A stretch of DNA of 64,000 nucleotides from Kribbella aluminosa (GTDB taxonomy: Bacteria > Actinomycetota > Actinomycetes > Propionibacteriales > Kribbellaceae): NCBI RefSeq assembly GCF_017876295.1, contig NZ_JAGINT010000002.1, forward strand, positions 4,154,001-4,218,000, given 5' to 3'. Position numbers and translations under genes: made by a program. Below the pieces are notes generated by a model. It saw nothing but the letters and a program-made list of their open reading frames with translations. It was not told the origin of the DNA and searched no databases. Shown in pieces: positions 9,020 to 17,110 of this stretch; position 1 is the first letter of the stretch, and the number at the start of each line of letters is the position of its first letter.

Positions 9020-10471
9020 GTGCGTCGCGCAAAGATCGTTTGTACGCTCGGCCCGGCTACGGCCGCCCCGGAGCGCATCATGGAACTCGTCCAAGCCGGC
9101 ATGGACGTCGCCAGGCTCAACCTGAGTCACGGTGCTCATGCCGAGCACGAACGGATCTACCAGCGGATCCGTACCGCCGCTGCGGAGACCGGGAACAACG
9201 TCGGCATCCTCGTCGACCTCCAAGGCCCGAAGATCCGGCTGGCCGAGTTCGCCGAGGGCAAGGCAACCCTGACCTACGGTGAGCGCTTCACGATCACCAC
9301 CCGGGAGGTGCCGGGCGACCAGACCATCTGCGGGACGACGTACGACGGCCTGCCGGGGGACGTGAACCCCGGTGACCAGCTGCTGATCGACGACGGCCGG
9401 ATCGCGCTGGTCGCCGAGGAGGTCACCGAGACCGACGTGATCTGCCGGGTCACCGTCGGCGGGCCGGTCTCGAACCACAAGGGCATCAACCTGCCCGGTG
9501 TCGCGGTGAGCGTGCCGGCGATGTCGGAGAAGGACATCGAGGACCTGCGCTGGGCCCTGCACCTGCCGGCCGACATGATCGCGCTGTCGTTCGTCCGCGA
9601 TGCCGCCGACATCCAGCTGGTGCACAAGATCATGGACGAGGAGGGGCTACGGCTCCCGGTCGTCGCGAAGATCGAGAAGCCGCAGGCGGTCGCCAACCTG
9701 GACGAGATCATCGAGGCCTTCGACGGGTTCATGGTGGCCCGCGGCGACCTCGGCGTGGAGCTTCCGCTCGAGGAGGTCCCGCTCGTCCAGAAGCTGATCA
9801 TCGACCAGGCCCGGCTGAACGCGAAGCCGGTGATCGTCGCCACCCAGATGCTGGAGTCGATGATCTCCGCGCCGCGGCCGACCCGGGCGGAGGCGTCCGA
9901 CGTCGCGAACGCCGTCCTCGACGGCGCCGACGCGGTGATGCTGTCCGGTGAGACCAGCGTCGGCCGGTTCCCGATCGAGACCGTCCGGACGATGGCCCGG
10001 ATCGTGGAGTCCACCGAGGAGCACGGTCTCAGCCGGGTCCAGGAGATCGAGTGGGAGCCCAAGACCAAGGGCGGCGTGATCGCCCGCGCGGCCGCGGACG
10101 TGGCCGAGCGGCTGGACGCGAAGTACCTGATCGCGTTCACCCAGTCCGGCGACACCGCCCTCCGGCTGGCGCGCTACCGCACCGAGGTCCCGCTGCTCGC
10201 CTTCACCCCGGTCCCGTCGGTCAGCGCCTGGCTGAGCGTCGTCTGGGGCATCACCACCCACATCGTGCCGACGGTGGAGCACACCGACGAGATGGTCCGC
10301 CAGGTCGACCAGCGTCTCCTCGAGCTCGGCATCCTCCAGAAGGGCGACCTGGTCGTCATCGTCGCCGGCTCCCCACCCAGCATCCCCGGCTCCACCAACG
10401 CCCTCCGAGTCCACCGCATGGGCGACGCCATCGACGGCACCGCCCCCGCCTACCGCAGCCAAAACCCGTAG
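9020..10471 (+). CDS. pyk: Pyruvate kinase
   Basis: About 483 residues from the GTG at 9020, the normal length. It converts phosphoenolpyruvate and ADP to pyruvate and ATP. The N-terminus RRAKIVCTLGPA is the usual start, and RLNLSHG follows. The active-site segment VVAKIEKPQAVANLDEI carries the catalytic Lys, followed by MVARGDLGVELP (metal and phosphate site) and the MLSGETSVG signature. An upstream in-frame GTG at 8975 would add 15 residues that do not look like the family. AGGAG at 9001-9005 is rather far away (14 nt), while TAGGGT at 9006-9011 could be a -10 box for a nearly leaderless start. Confidence 0.97.
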   Translation: MRRAKIVCTLGPATAAPERIMELVQAGMDVARLNLSHGAHAEHERIYQRIRTAAAETGNNVGILVDLQGPKIRLAEFAEGKATLTYGERFTITTREVPGDQTICGTTYDGLPGDVNPGDQLLIDDGRIALVAEEVTETDVICRVTVGGPVSNHKGINLPGVAVSVPAMSEKDIEDLRWALHLPADMIALSFVRDAADIQLVHKIMDEEGLRLPVVAKIEKPQAVANLDEIIEAFDGFMVARGDLGVELPLEEVPLVQKLIIDQARLNAKPVIVATQMLESMISAPRPTRAEASDVANAVLDGADAVMLSGETSVGRFPIETVRTMARIVESTEEHGLSRVQEIEWEPKTKGGVIARAAADVAERLDAKYLIAFTQSGDTALRLARYRTEVPLLAFTPVPSVSAWLSVVWGITTHIVPTVEHTDEMVRQVDQRLLELGILQKGDLVVIVAGSPPSIPGSTNALRVHRMGDAIDGTAPAYRSQNP

Positions 10472-10484
10472 ACCGAACAGAAAC

Positions 10485-10516
10485 GAGGCGGGTCCGTCAC
10501 CAGTCGGCCCCGCCTC
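10485..10516 (+). terminator. Terminator hairpin after pyk
   Basis: Arms GAGGCGGG (10485-10492) and CCCGCCTC (10509-10516) with a 16-nt loop, 13 bases after the pyk stop. The following segment 10517-10795 contains no recognisable gene. Confidence 0.65.
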
Positions 10517-10795
10517 ATCTACGTTCAGATCAAGAATCAAACAGAGATTTGAGAAGTGCCGGGTTGGGCGGTCGGGTGACGGGGCAGCCCCTGCGACCGA
10601 TGAACGAGATAGGCAACGGCTGCGGCCGGGCAGCGGTGGGCCACCGCGAGTATGCGCGGCAAGCAACGGTGGCTCGCCATGCGGGCAGAACCGCCCCGAA
10701 CAGACTGATTGTGGACCGCGCACGGAGGTTGTGCCTGCGTACAGGTCTACTCGCCCGGTCCGTCCTGTCCGCCGTTGCCCTCGCCTGATCGAGCC

Positions 10796-11147
10796 TCCCA
10801 CGAACCGGCCAAGTGAACATCTCGGCGACCGCGACCATCACGGACTCGGCATCGTCGATCAGCCGCGGGTAGGCGTCATCGCAAGCGATCCGCAACGCAT
10901 ACATGTGGCGCCGGCGCTGCGACAGGCAGCCGTCCCCGAGACACAGCCGAGAAGATGCGCGTACGCCGACGTGTCGAGCGACCCGCTGCCACAGCGAGGG
11001 CATTCACTCGGCCGGGCCGGCCGCTCCGGACGATCCTGCCAGTCCCGAAGCGCCGCCGGCTGATCCGGAGCCGTTGCTGATCGAGTTCAGACTCTCGCCG
11101 GAACCCATCGCGGCGAATGCGATCGCCCGCGTCCGCTCGTCGTACAT
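10796..11147 (-). pseudogene. N-terminal half of an HTH/LAGLIDADG-like protein, multiply frameshifted
   Basis: Reading the minus strand from an ATG at 11147, pieces of one protein appear in three successive frames. They are an HTH-like start (MYDERTRAIAFAAM, SLNSISN), then ALRDWQDRPERP and ECPRCGSGSLDTSAYAHLL, then LGDGCLSQ, YALRIACDD and YPRLIDDAESVMVAVAE. Together they match the first half of a common actinobacterial family annotated as transcriptional regulator or LAGLIDADG-like protein (HTH, zinc knuckle, LGDG motif). At least two indels separate the frames, so the gene is dead. The matching second half lies on the plus strand at about 11450-11837. The gene starts 34 bp downstream of the tRNA, on the same strand. 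Confidence 0.6.
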
Positions 11148-11181
11148 GCAGCGAGTTTCGCGGGCGCCGCCGACAGTTTTG

Positions 11182-11255
11182 TGCCCTGGGTGGGATTCGA
11201 ACCCACACTGTATGGTGTTTGAGACCATCTTCTCTGCCGGTTGGAATACCAGGGC
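11182..11255 (-). tRNA. tRNA with CAA anticodon (tRNA-Leu by codon), class I shape
   Basis: On the minus strand 74 nt fold into a cloverleaf. The acceptor stem is GCCCTGG/CCAGGGC with discriminator A, followed by T8 and A9. The D stem is short (TTC/GAA) with GG in its loop. The anticodon stem is ATGGT/ACCAT with loop CTCAAAC, so the anticodon is CAA (codon UUG). The variable loop is only 5 nt (ACAGT). The T arm is GTGGG-TTCGAAT-CCCAC. CCA is not encoded. The short variable loop is unusual for tRNA-Leu, which is normally class II. Confidence 0.85.
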
Positions 11256-11315
11256 ATCTGGCGCGTTGGCGCTGGATGATCGTAGCCCATTCGACGGCCT
11301 CATCCGAAACTGTCG

Positions 11316-11837
11316 GTGAGGGGCGCGAGTATGAGGCATGGGGCACATCAGGTCGCAGGAGACGGTGGACTCCGCGCTGCGGATGTCGGACACCGGCGTC
11401 AGTTGCTGCTGGGGTGGTATCTGGGGGCGGCTCGATCGCGCGGGCGCGGCGGGAGTGGTGCCGTCCGGGTCGAAGCGCGGTGGAAGCACTGGCCCTGTGT
11501 GTTCCCGCAGCACGGGCCGGGGCGCAGGCATCCGCGGAAGATCGAGTTGAGGGAGTGGCAGCGGGAGATCGTTGCCAAGTACCCCGAACAGCTCCTGCGC
11601 GGGCTGTTCCACTCCGACGGGTGCCGGTTCGTGAACTGGGCGAGCAAGCCGGACGGGAAGCGGTACTTCTACGTGCGGTACATGTACTCCAACGAGTCCG
11701 ATGACATCCGCAACACACTGACCTCGACGTTGGACCTGCTGGGCATCAAGTGGCGGCAGCCGAGGCGGAACGCGATCGCGGTCAGTCGGAAGGAGGCTGT
11801 CGACGCACTCGACCGGTTTGTGGGGCCCAAGTCGTGA
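11316..11837 (+). pseudogene. C-terminal half of an HTH/LAGLIDADG-like protein
   Basis: The open frame from 11316 looks like the family only from about 11450 onward: WKHWPCVFPQHGPGRRHP, then REWQREIVAKYPEQLLRGLF, HSDGCRFVNW, RYMYSNESDDIRNTL, and the ending EAVDALDRFVGPKS. This is the conserved second half of the actinobacterial family whose first half is found in decayed form on the opposite strand at 10796-11147. Residues before about 45 have poor GC3 bias and no family similarity, so the gene lacks its HTH and zinc-knuckle parts and is probably not functional. The stop lies 12 bp before the pdtaR -10 box. Confidence 0.6.
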
Positions 11838-11843
11838 GGTGGG

Positions 11844-11854
11844 GTCGATAAGGT
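11844..11854 (+). promoter_or_regulatory. Extended -10 module of pdtaR (leaderless start)
   Basis: GTCGATAAGGT contains a TAnnnT box (TAAGGT, 11849-11854) seven bases before the GTG at 11862. Nearly the same 11-mer (GTCGATAGGGT) precedes coaE and the NUDIX gene at the same distance from their start codons. Confidence 0.5.
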
Positions 11855-11861
11855 GTCGGGT

Positions 11862-12440
11862 GTGACTGCTAAGCGTGTGGTGATCGCTGAGGACGAGGCT
11901 TTGATTCGGATGGATCTGGCCGAGATGCTCGCGGAAGAGGGGTATGACGTCGTCGGGCAGGCGGGGGACGGGGAGGAGGCCATTCGGCTGGCGATCGAGC
12001 AGCGGCCGGATCTGGTGATCCTCGACGTGAAGATGCCGAAGCTGGACGGGCTCAGTGCGGCGGAGAAGATCGCCGGGGAGCGGATCGCGCCGGTGCTGAT
12101 GCTGACCGCGTTCTCGCAGCGGGAGCTGGTCGAGCGGGCCCGGGACGCGGGCGCGATGGCGTACCTGGTGAAGCCGTTCTCCAAGGCCGACCTGCTGCCC
12201 GCGATCGAGATCGCCGCGTCCCGGTACGTCGAGCTCGCCGAGCTGGAGCGCGAGGTCGCGGACCTGGCCGAGCGGCTGGAGACCCGGAAGCTGGTGGACC
12301 GGGCGAAGTCGATCCTGCAGACCAAGTTCGGGCTGTCCGAACCGGACTCGTTCCGGTGGATCCAGAAGACCGCGATGGACAAGCGGGTCTCGATGCGGCA
12401 GGTGGCCGAACTGGTCGTGAACGAGGCCGGCGACGCCTGA
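11862..12440 (+). CDS. pdtaR: ANTAR-domain response regulator (PdtaR-like)
   Basis: About 192 residues. An N-terminal receiver domain (RVVIAEDEALIRMDL, phosphoacceptor Asp in LVILDVKMP, then MLTAFSQ and YLVKPF with the conserved Thr and Lys) is followed by a helical linker and a C-terminal ANTAR RNA-binding domain (residues about 130-190: LETRKLVDRAKSIL, FRWIQKTAMDKR). In mycobacteria PdtaR is phosphorylated by PdtaS and acts as an antiterminator on dual-hairpin RNAs. No histidine kinase is adjacent. An in-frame GTG at 11853 is possible, but 11862 is preferred because the -10 box overlaps 11853. Confidence 0.9.
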   Translation: MTAKRVVIAEDEALIRMDLAEMLAEEGYDVVGQAGDGEEAIRLAIEQRPDLVILDVKMPKLDGLSAAEKIAGERIAPVLMLTAFSQRELVERARDAGAMAYLVKPFSKADLLPAIEIAASRYVELAELEREVADLAERLETRKLVDRAKSILQTKFGLSEPDSFRWIQKTAMDKRVSMRQVAELVVNEAGDA

Positions 12441-12708
12441 GTGCACGACTCTCCGTCATCTGCCCGCAACACCGGCGTGTCGTGACCGTGAGGTGAACCT
12501 GGCGGCGCAATCGTGACGAACCGTGGCGGTCGCCCCGATTGACGGGCACCGAATCTCACCGAGGTAGTCCGCGTGCTGACCCTATGTCACTGACACACCT
12601 GCGGGGTCAGTATCCAGGTGATCGGACGATGCTTACCGGGGTAACGACCTCACAACACAGCCTGTGCGCTGTTCGCTTGGAACCATCGCCGGGTCTAACC
12701 TGCGGATG

Positions 12709-12747
12709 CTCGCGGCAAATGCGCGAGAGTCCCGGCTCGCTGGGACT
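12709..12747 (+). promoter_or_regulatory. Two tandem hairpins in the livK leader
   Basis: CTCGCG/CGCGAG (12709-12714 with 12722-12727) is followed at once by AGTCCC/GGGACT (12728-12733 with 12742-12747). They end 11 bases before the livK Shine-Dalgarno GGAGG. Dual adjacent hairpins resemble ANTAR target layout, and an ANTAR gene lies just upstream, but the loops (7 and 8 nt) do not show the typical hexaloop, so the link is speculative. The rest of the 327-bp gap 12441-12767 shows no gene. Confidence 0.3.
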
Positions 12748-12767
12748 ATCCAGACATTGGAGGAACA

Positions 12768-13997
12768 GTGCACCAGCGTTCCGTAGTACGGGTCGGCGCG
12801 ACGCTGATCGTTGCGTCGTTGGCCCTGACTGCCTGCGGCTCACGCAGTGGCAACAGCTCCGGGGGGTCCTCCGGAGGATCGACGAAGACCGCCAAGATCG
12901 GCGTCATCGCGCCGCTGTCCGGAGATTTGTCCGCCCTGGGTCTGGGTATCCAGCACTCCGTCGAGCTGGCCGTGAAGCAGGCCAACGACTCCAACGCGAT
13001 CCCGGGCTGGAAGCTCGAGGTCGTGCCGAAGGACGACGAGGCGAAGCCGGACCCCGGCAAGAACGCGGCCACCGCGCTCTCCAGCGACAAGGACGTCATC
13101 GGCGTCGTCGGCACGCTCAACACGAGCGTCAGCCAGCAGGTCCAGCCGGTCCTCGCCTCGGCGAAGATCGTCCAGGTGTCGCCGGCCAACACCGGCCCCG
13201 GCCTGACCCAGGGCGCCAACTGGCAGACCTCTCCGAAGCGGCCGTACCCGACGTACTTCCGGACCTGTACGACGGACGCGGTCCAGGGCCCGTTCGCGGC
13301 CCGGTACCTGTACGAGACCGCGAAGATCACCAAGGTCGCCACGATCCACGACAAGAAGGCCTACGGTCAGGGCCTGGTCGGCACCTTCACCGAGGAGTTC
13401 AAGAAGCTGGGCGGCACGATCGTCGCGGCCCAGACGATCAACCCGGACGACTCGAACTACCAGGCCGCGCTGACCGCGATCAAGCCGTCGAACCCGCAGG
13501 CCATCTACTACGGCGGCGAGTACCCGCAGGCCGGTCCGCTGTCGCAGCAGGCGAAGGCCGCCGGCCTGAACGTCCCGCTGATGGGCGGCGACGGTATCTA
13601 CGACCCGAAGTACATCACCCTGGCCGGTAAGACCAGCGGCAACGACCTGGCCACCTCGGTCGGTGCTCCGGTGGACTCGCTGGACTCGGCGAAGAAGTTC
13701 GTCTCGGACTACAACGCGGCCGGCTTCAAGGAGCCGTACGCGGCGTACGGCGGCTACTCCTACGACGCGGCGAACGCGATCATCGACGCCCTGAAGGTCT
13801 CCCTGAAGGACGCCAAGGACGTCGAGTCCGCGCGCCAGGCGACGGTCGACGCCATGAGCAAGGTCGCCTTCGACGGCGTGACCGGAAAGGTGGCGTTCGA
13901 CCAGTACGGCGACACCACCTCGAAGGTGCTGACCGTCTACAAGGTTGCCGGTGGCAAGTGGGCCACCGTCGAGACCAAGGCGTTCGAAGCCAAGTAA
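12768..13997 (+). CDS. livK: Branched-chain amino-acid ABC transporter, substrate-binding lipoprotein
   Basis: 409 residues. The start GTG is preceded by GGAGG with good spacing. A lipoprotein signal peptide ends in the lipobox LTAC (Cys about residue 23), followed by a Ser/Gly-rich linker and a periplasmic-binding-protein type I domain (IGVIAPLSGDLSALG, then VVGTLNTSVSQQVQPVL, TYFRTCTTDAVQGPFAARYL, VATIHDKKAYGQGLV, IYYGGEYPQAG). The family binds leucine, isoleucine, valine or related amides at the outer membrane face. First gene of livKHMGF. A strong hairpin after the stop should raise its expression over the permease genes. Confidence 0.95.
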   Translation: MHQRSVVRVGATLIVASLALTACGSRSGNSSGGSSGGSTKTAKIGVIAPLSGDLSALGLGIQHSVELAVKQANDSNAIPGWKLEVVPKDDEAKPDPGKNAATALSSDKDVIGVVGTLNTSVSQQVQPVLASAKIVQVSPANTGPGLTQGANWQTSPKRPYPTYFRTCTTDAVQGPFAARYLYETAKITKVATIHDKKAYGQGLVGTFTEEFKKLGGTIVAAQTINPDDSNYQAALTAIKPSNPQAIYYGGEYPQAGPLSQQAKAAGLNVPLMGGDGIYDPKYITLAGKTSGNDLATSVGAPVDSLDSAKKFVSDYNAAGFKEPYAAYGGYSYDAANAIIDALKVSLKDAKDVESARQATVDAMSKVAFDGVTGKVAFDQYGDTTSKVLTVYKVAGGKWATVETKAFEAK

Positions 13998-14002
13998 GCA
14001 GG

Positions 14003-14081
14003 GTCGACCTCATGTCTCGGGGGTGGGAGTGATCCTCCCACCCCCCTGGCATGTCACAACCGAGGCAGAGGGGAGGTCGAC
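14003..14081 (+). terminator. livK-livH intercistronic hairpin with nested arm covering the livH SD
   Basis: The inner stem GGGGGTGGGAG/CTCCCACCCCC (14019-14029 and 14035-14045, loop TGATC) is an 11-bp perfect hairpin. The outer complementary pair GTCGACCTC (14003-14011) and GAGGTCGAC (14073-14081) includes the Shine-Dalgarno GGGAGG (14071-14076) of livH. The structure can act as a partial terminator or RNase stop that favours livK, and could hide the livH ribosome site. Confidence 0.6.
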
Positions 14082-15398
14082 GTGGACCAGTTCTTCCAGC
14101 AGCTCGTCAACGGGCTGACCTTGGGCTCGCTGTACGCCCTGATCGCGGTCGGATACACGGTCGTGTACGGCATCGTGCAGCTCATCAACTTCGCCCACGG
14201 CGAGGTGTTCATGATCGGCGCGTTCGGCGCGCTGACGACGTACCTGTTGTTCTTCAACGGCCAGACCAGCGTGTGGATCCTGCCGGTGATGATCGTCGGC
14301 GCGATGATCGCGTCGGTCAGCACCGCGGTGCTGATGGAACGTATCGCGTACCGTCCCCTGCGGAACGCGCCACGTCTCGCACCGCTGATCACGGCGATCG
14401 GTATCTCCGTGTTCCTGCAGGAGTTCGTCCGGCTGTTCTACGAGCGTCCGGCCTGGACCGTGGTCGTGTTCGCCGGGCTCGCGATCGCGGCCGGCTACGC
14501 GGTCGGCAGCCGGCAGTCCGGGGCGAACCTCGACAACCCCGTCACCAAGTGGTACGACCGGGCCCCGCTGCTCGGCGGCGCGGCCGGTGCGGTGGCGCTG
14601 TGGATCGTCGTCCTGCTGATCAGCACCGACGTCTCCGCGGTGTACGTCGTGGCGGCGGTCGTCGGCGGCGCGGTTGTCGGCACCCTGGTCGGCATGGCCG
14701 CCGGTCAGGCCGCGAAGCCGCACGCCCGGGTCAGCATCAACGTTCGCAGCGTGGCCGTCAGCGCCGCGGTGGCAGCGGTCGCCGCGGAGCTCGGATGGGT
14801 CCTGTTCAAGGAGCTCATCAACAAGGTCGCGTGGCCGAGCGCGAAGGCCCGGATCCCGTTCCCGCAGCTCGACGGGGTGACCGGCAAGGCGCTGCAGGTC
14901 GGCGGCGTGACCATCCAGCGGTCTGCGATCTTCACGGTCGCGGCGCTCGTCGTGTGCGCCGTACTGCTCTGGTTCTTCATCAACCGGACCCGGCTCGGCC
15001 GCGGTATGCAGGCCGTGTCGCAGGACCCGGACACCGCGCGGCTGATGGGTATCAACGTCGACCGGATCATCGTGGTCGCGTTCGCCCTCGGTGCGGTACT
15101 GGCGGCGATCGCGGGTGTCTCGCAGGGTCTGCAGAACAACAACATCGACTTCCGGATGGGCTTCCTGGCCGGTCTGAAGGCGTTCACCGCCGCGGTCCTG
15201 GGCGGTATCGGCAACGTGTACGGCGCGGTCGTCGGTGGTCTGGTGCTCGGAGTGGTCGAAGCGATGGCCACGCAGTACATCCCGGGCCAGTTCGGCGGTA
15301 GCACCTGGAAGGATGTCTGGGCGTTCGTGATCCTGATTCTGGTTCTGGTCTTCAGGCCGCAGGGCCTGCTCGGCGCGAGGGTGGTGGACCGGGCATGA
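14082..15398 (+). CDS. livH: Branched-chain amino-acid ABC transporter permease LivH
   Basis: 438 residues, about 130 more than the E. coli protein. The N-terminal signature GLTLGSLYALIAVGYTVVYGI, then INFAHGEVFMIGAFG, and the C-terminal TRLGRGMQAVSQDPDTARLMGI coupling loop and GGIGNVYGAVVGG are typical. The extra length is a central insert (about residues 125-280) with two or three further hydrophobic segments separated by hydrophilic stretches. GTG start with GGGAGG five bases upstream. It overlaps livM by four bases (ATGA). Confidence 0.95.
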   Translation: MDQFFQQLVNGLTLGSLYALIAVGYTVVYGIVQLINFAHGEVFMIGAFGALTTYLLFFNGQTSVWILPVMIVGAMIASVSTAVLMERIAYRPLRNAPRLAPLITAIGISVFLQEFVRLFYERPAWTVVVFAGLAIAAGYAVGSRQSGANLDNPVTKWYDRAPLLGGAAGAVALWIVVLLISTDVSAVYVVAAVVGGAVVGTLVGMAAGQAAKPHARVSINVRSVAVSAAVAAVAAELGWVLFKELINKVAWPSAKARIPFPQLDGVTGKALQVGGVTIQRSAIFTVAALVVCAVLLWFFINRTRLGRGMQAVSQDPDTARLMGINVDRIIVVAFALGAVLAAIAGVSQGLQNNNIDFRMGFLAGLKAFTAAVLGGIGNVYGAVVGGLVLGVVEAMATQYIPGQFGGSTWKDVWAFVILILVLVFRPQGLLGARVVDRA

Positions 15399-17110
15399 CC
15401 GACGTCAAGACTCCTGTGGGTGAGGCCGCGGAGGCGCCGGTGTCGAAGCCGGGCAAGCCGATCGCGTGGCCGCTCGGCATTGCCGGCGTGGCGCTGCTCG
15501 TCGTCGGCTCGTTCCTGTCCTGGAGCTACAACAGCCAGATCCTGAACGACCTGTCGATCAACTTCTACCCGGGCGGCCTGCAGCTCCTCGCGATCTTCGG
15601 CGCGGTGCTGTCGCTCGTACTGCTGCTGGCCGAGAAGGGCCCGCTGGTCAAGCTCGGCTCCTGGCTGGACGCCACGCTCGGTCTGCGGATGCTCGGTACC
15701 GGTCTGGCGGTCTACATGGTGCTGATCGTGATCGCGATCACCACCCAGGCCGGCGGCCTGATCAACGTCAACCCCGGCGGGTACGTGTCGCTGGTCGGCG
15801 CCCTGCTGCTCGCGGCGTCGGCGTGGATGCTGCCGTTGCGGCAGCTGCGGGACATGAGCGAGGCCCGGCTGCCGGGCTGGGCCGAGATCCTGGCGATCGC
15901 CGTCCTGATGGGCTCGATCCTGTACGCCGCGGCGTACGCGCTCGGCCTGCAGGACGCGTGGTCGTTCATCCTCTGCCTCTTGTTCATCGCCGTGGTCGCC
16001 ACGGCGTTGTTCCGGACCGGTGCGCTGTCGTGGATCGGTCACGTCGCGCAGCGCCGCAAGCGGGTGCTGACGCTGGCCGCGTTCGTGGTCGCGTTCCTGT
16101 TCCCGTTCACCCAGAACGGGTCGGACGCGAACATGTCGATCGCGAACCAGGTGCTGATCTTCAGCGCCACCGCGATGGGCCTGAACATCGTGGTCGGCCT
16201 GGCCGGCCTGCTGGACCTGGGGTACATCGCGTTCCTCGGCGCCGGCTCGTACACGGCCGCGGTGCTGTCGCAGTCCGCGTTCGCGACGGTCAACTGGAAG
16301 CCGCCGTTCCTGCTCGTGGTGCTGCTCGGTGCCTGTGTCTCGATGGTGCTGGGCCTGATCATCGGTACGCCGACCCTCCGGGTCTCCGGCGACTACCTGG
16401 CGATCGTCACGCTCGGCTTCGGTGAGATCTTCCGGTTCACGATGGGCAACCTGGACGGCAACAACGGCCCGAACCTGACCAACGGGCCGAACGGCGTACC
16501 GGGTATTCCCGACCTGAAGATCGGCAACTTCAACTTCGGCGACAGCCACATCGTGGCCGGGATCGACCTCGGCCGGTTCTCGAACTACTACTTCCTGCTG
16601 CTGGTGCTGATCGGGTTCGTGATCCTGGTCTTCGCCCGGCTGAACAACAGCCGGATCGGCCGCGGCTGGGTGGCGATCCGGGAGGACGAGAAGGCCGCCG
16701 AGGCGATGGGCGTGAACGTCTTCGGGCTGAAGCTGCTCGCGTTCGCGGTCGGCGCCTTCCTGGCCGGTCTGGCCGGCACCATCAAGGCCCACCAGGACGC
16801 CGCGGTGAGCCCGGACCAGTACCAGTTCATCGAGTCGGCGTTCCTGCTCGCGGCGATCGTGCTCGGCGGTATGGGTACCATCGCCGGGGTGTTGCTGGGA
16901 GCAACGATCCTGAAGCTGCTGCCGGAGAAGCTGCGGTTCTTCTCGGAGTACCGGCTGCTGATGTTCGGTCTGCTGCTGGTGCTGATGATGCGGTTCCGGC
17001 CGGAAGGCCTGGTCGCGAGCAGACGAAGGCAGCTGGAGTTCCACGAAGAGGACGAGGAGCTGGCCGTCGCGGTCGAGGAAGAACACCTGATCGTCGAGGA
17101 GGCCAAATGA
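15395..17110 (+). CDS. livM: Branched-chain amino-acid ABC transporter permease LivM
   Basis: 571 residues. The conserved permease part begins near residue 240 (LIFSATAMGLNIVVGLAGLLDLGYIAFLG) and includes GDYLAIVTLGFGEIFR, the loop RIGRGWVAIREDEKAAEAMG and FLLAAIVLGGMGTIAGVLLG. About 200 extra N-terminal residues add several membrane helices, as often in actinobacterial LivM. It ends in an acidic tail (EEDEELAVAVEEEH). It forms the channel with LivH and overlaps livG by four bases. Confidence 0.95.
   Translation: MTDVKTPVGEAAEAPVSKPGKPIAWPLGIAGVALLVVGSFLSWSYNSQILNDLSINFYPGGLQLLAIFGAVLSLVLLLAEKGPLVKLGSWLDATLGLRMLGTGLAVYMVLIVIAITTQAGGLINVNPGGYVSLVGALLLAASAWMLPLRQLRDMSEARLPGWAEILAIAVLMGSILYAAAYALGLQDAWSFILCLLFIAVVATALFRTGALSWIGHVAQRRKRVLTLAAFVVAFLFPFTQNGSDANMSIANQVLIFSATAMGLNIVVGLAGLLDLGYIAFLGAGSYTAAVLSQSAFATVNWKPPFLLVVLLGACVSMVLGLIIGTPTLRVSGDYLAIVTLGFGEIFRFTMGNLDGNNGPNLTNGPNGVPGIPDLKIGNFNFGDSHIVAGIDLGRFSNYYFLLLVLIGFVILVFARLNNSRIGRGWVAIREDEKAAEAMGVNVFGLKLLAFAVGAFLAGLAGTIKAHQDAAVSPDQYQFIESAFLLAAIVLGGMGTIAGVLLGATILKLLPEKLRFFSEYRLLMFGLLLVLMMRFRPEGLVASRRRQLEFHEEDEELAVAVEEEHLIVEEAK

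Noticed and set aside
10530..10795. C-terminal continuation of the minus-strand HTH-family fragment
   Set aside because: Beyond about 10800 the frame stays open but loses all family similarity and looks like random high-GC translation.
11164..11316. Further copies of the CTGTCGG damage-promoter box near the tRNA
   Set aside because: AAACTGTCGG occurs on both strands here, but no TAnnnT box lies 8 bases downstream of either.
12539..13630. A 363-residue frame overlapping livK
   Set aside because: Shifted-frame shadow; livK has the lipobox, SD and binding-protein motifs in the true frame.
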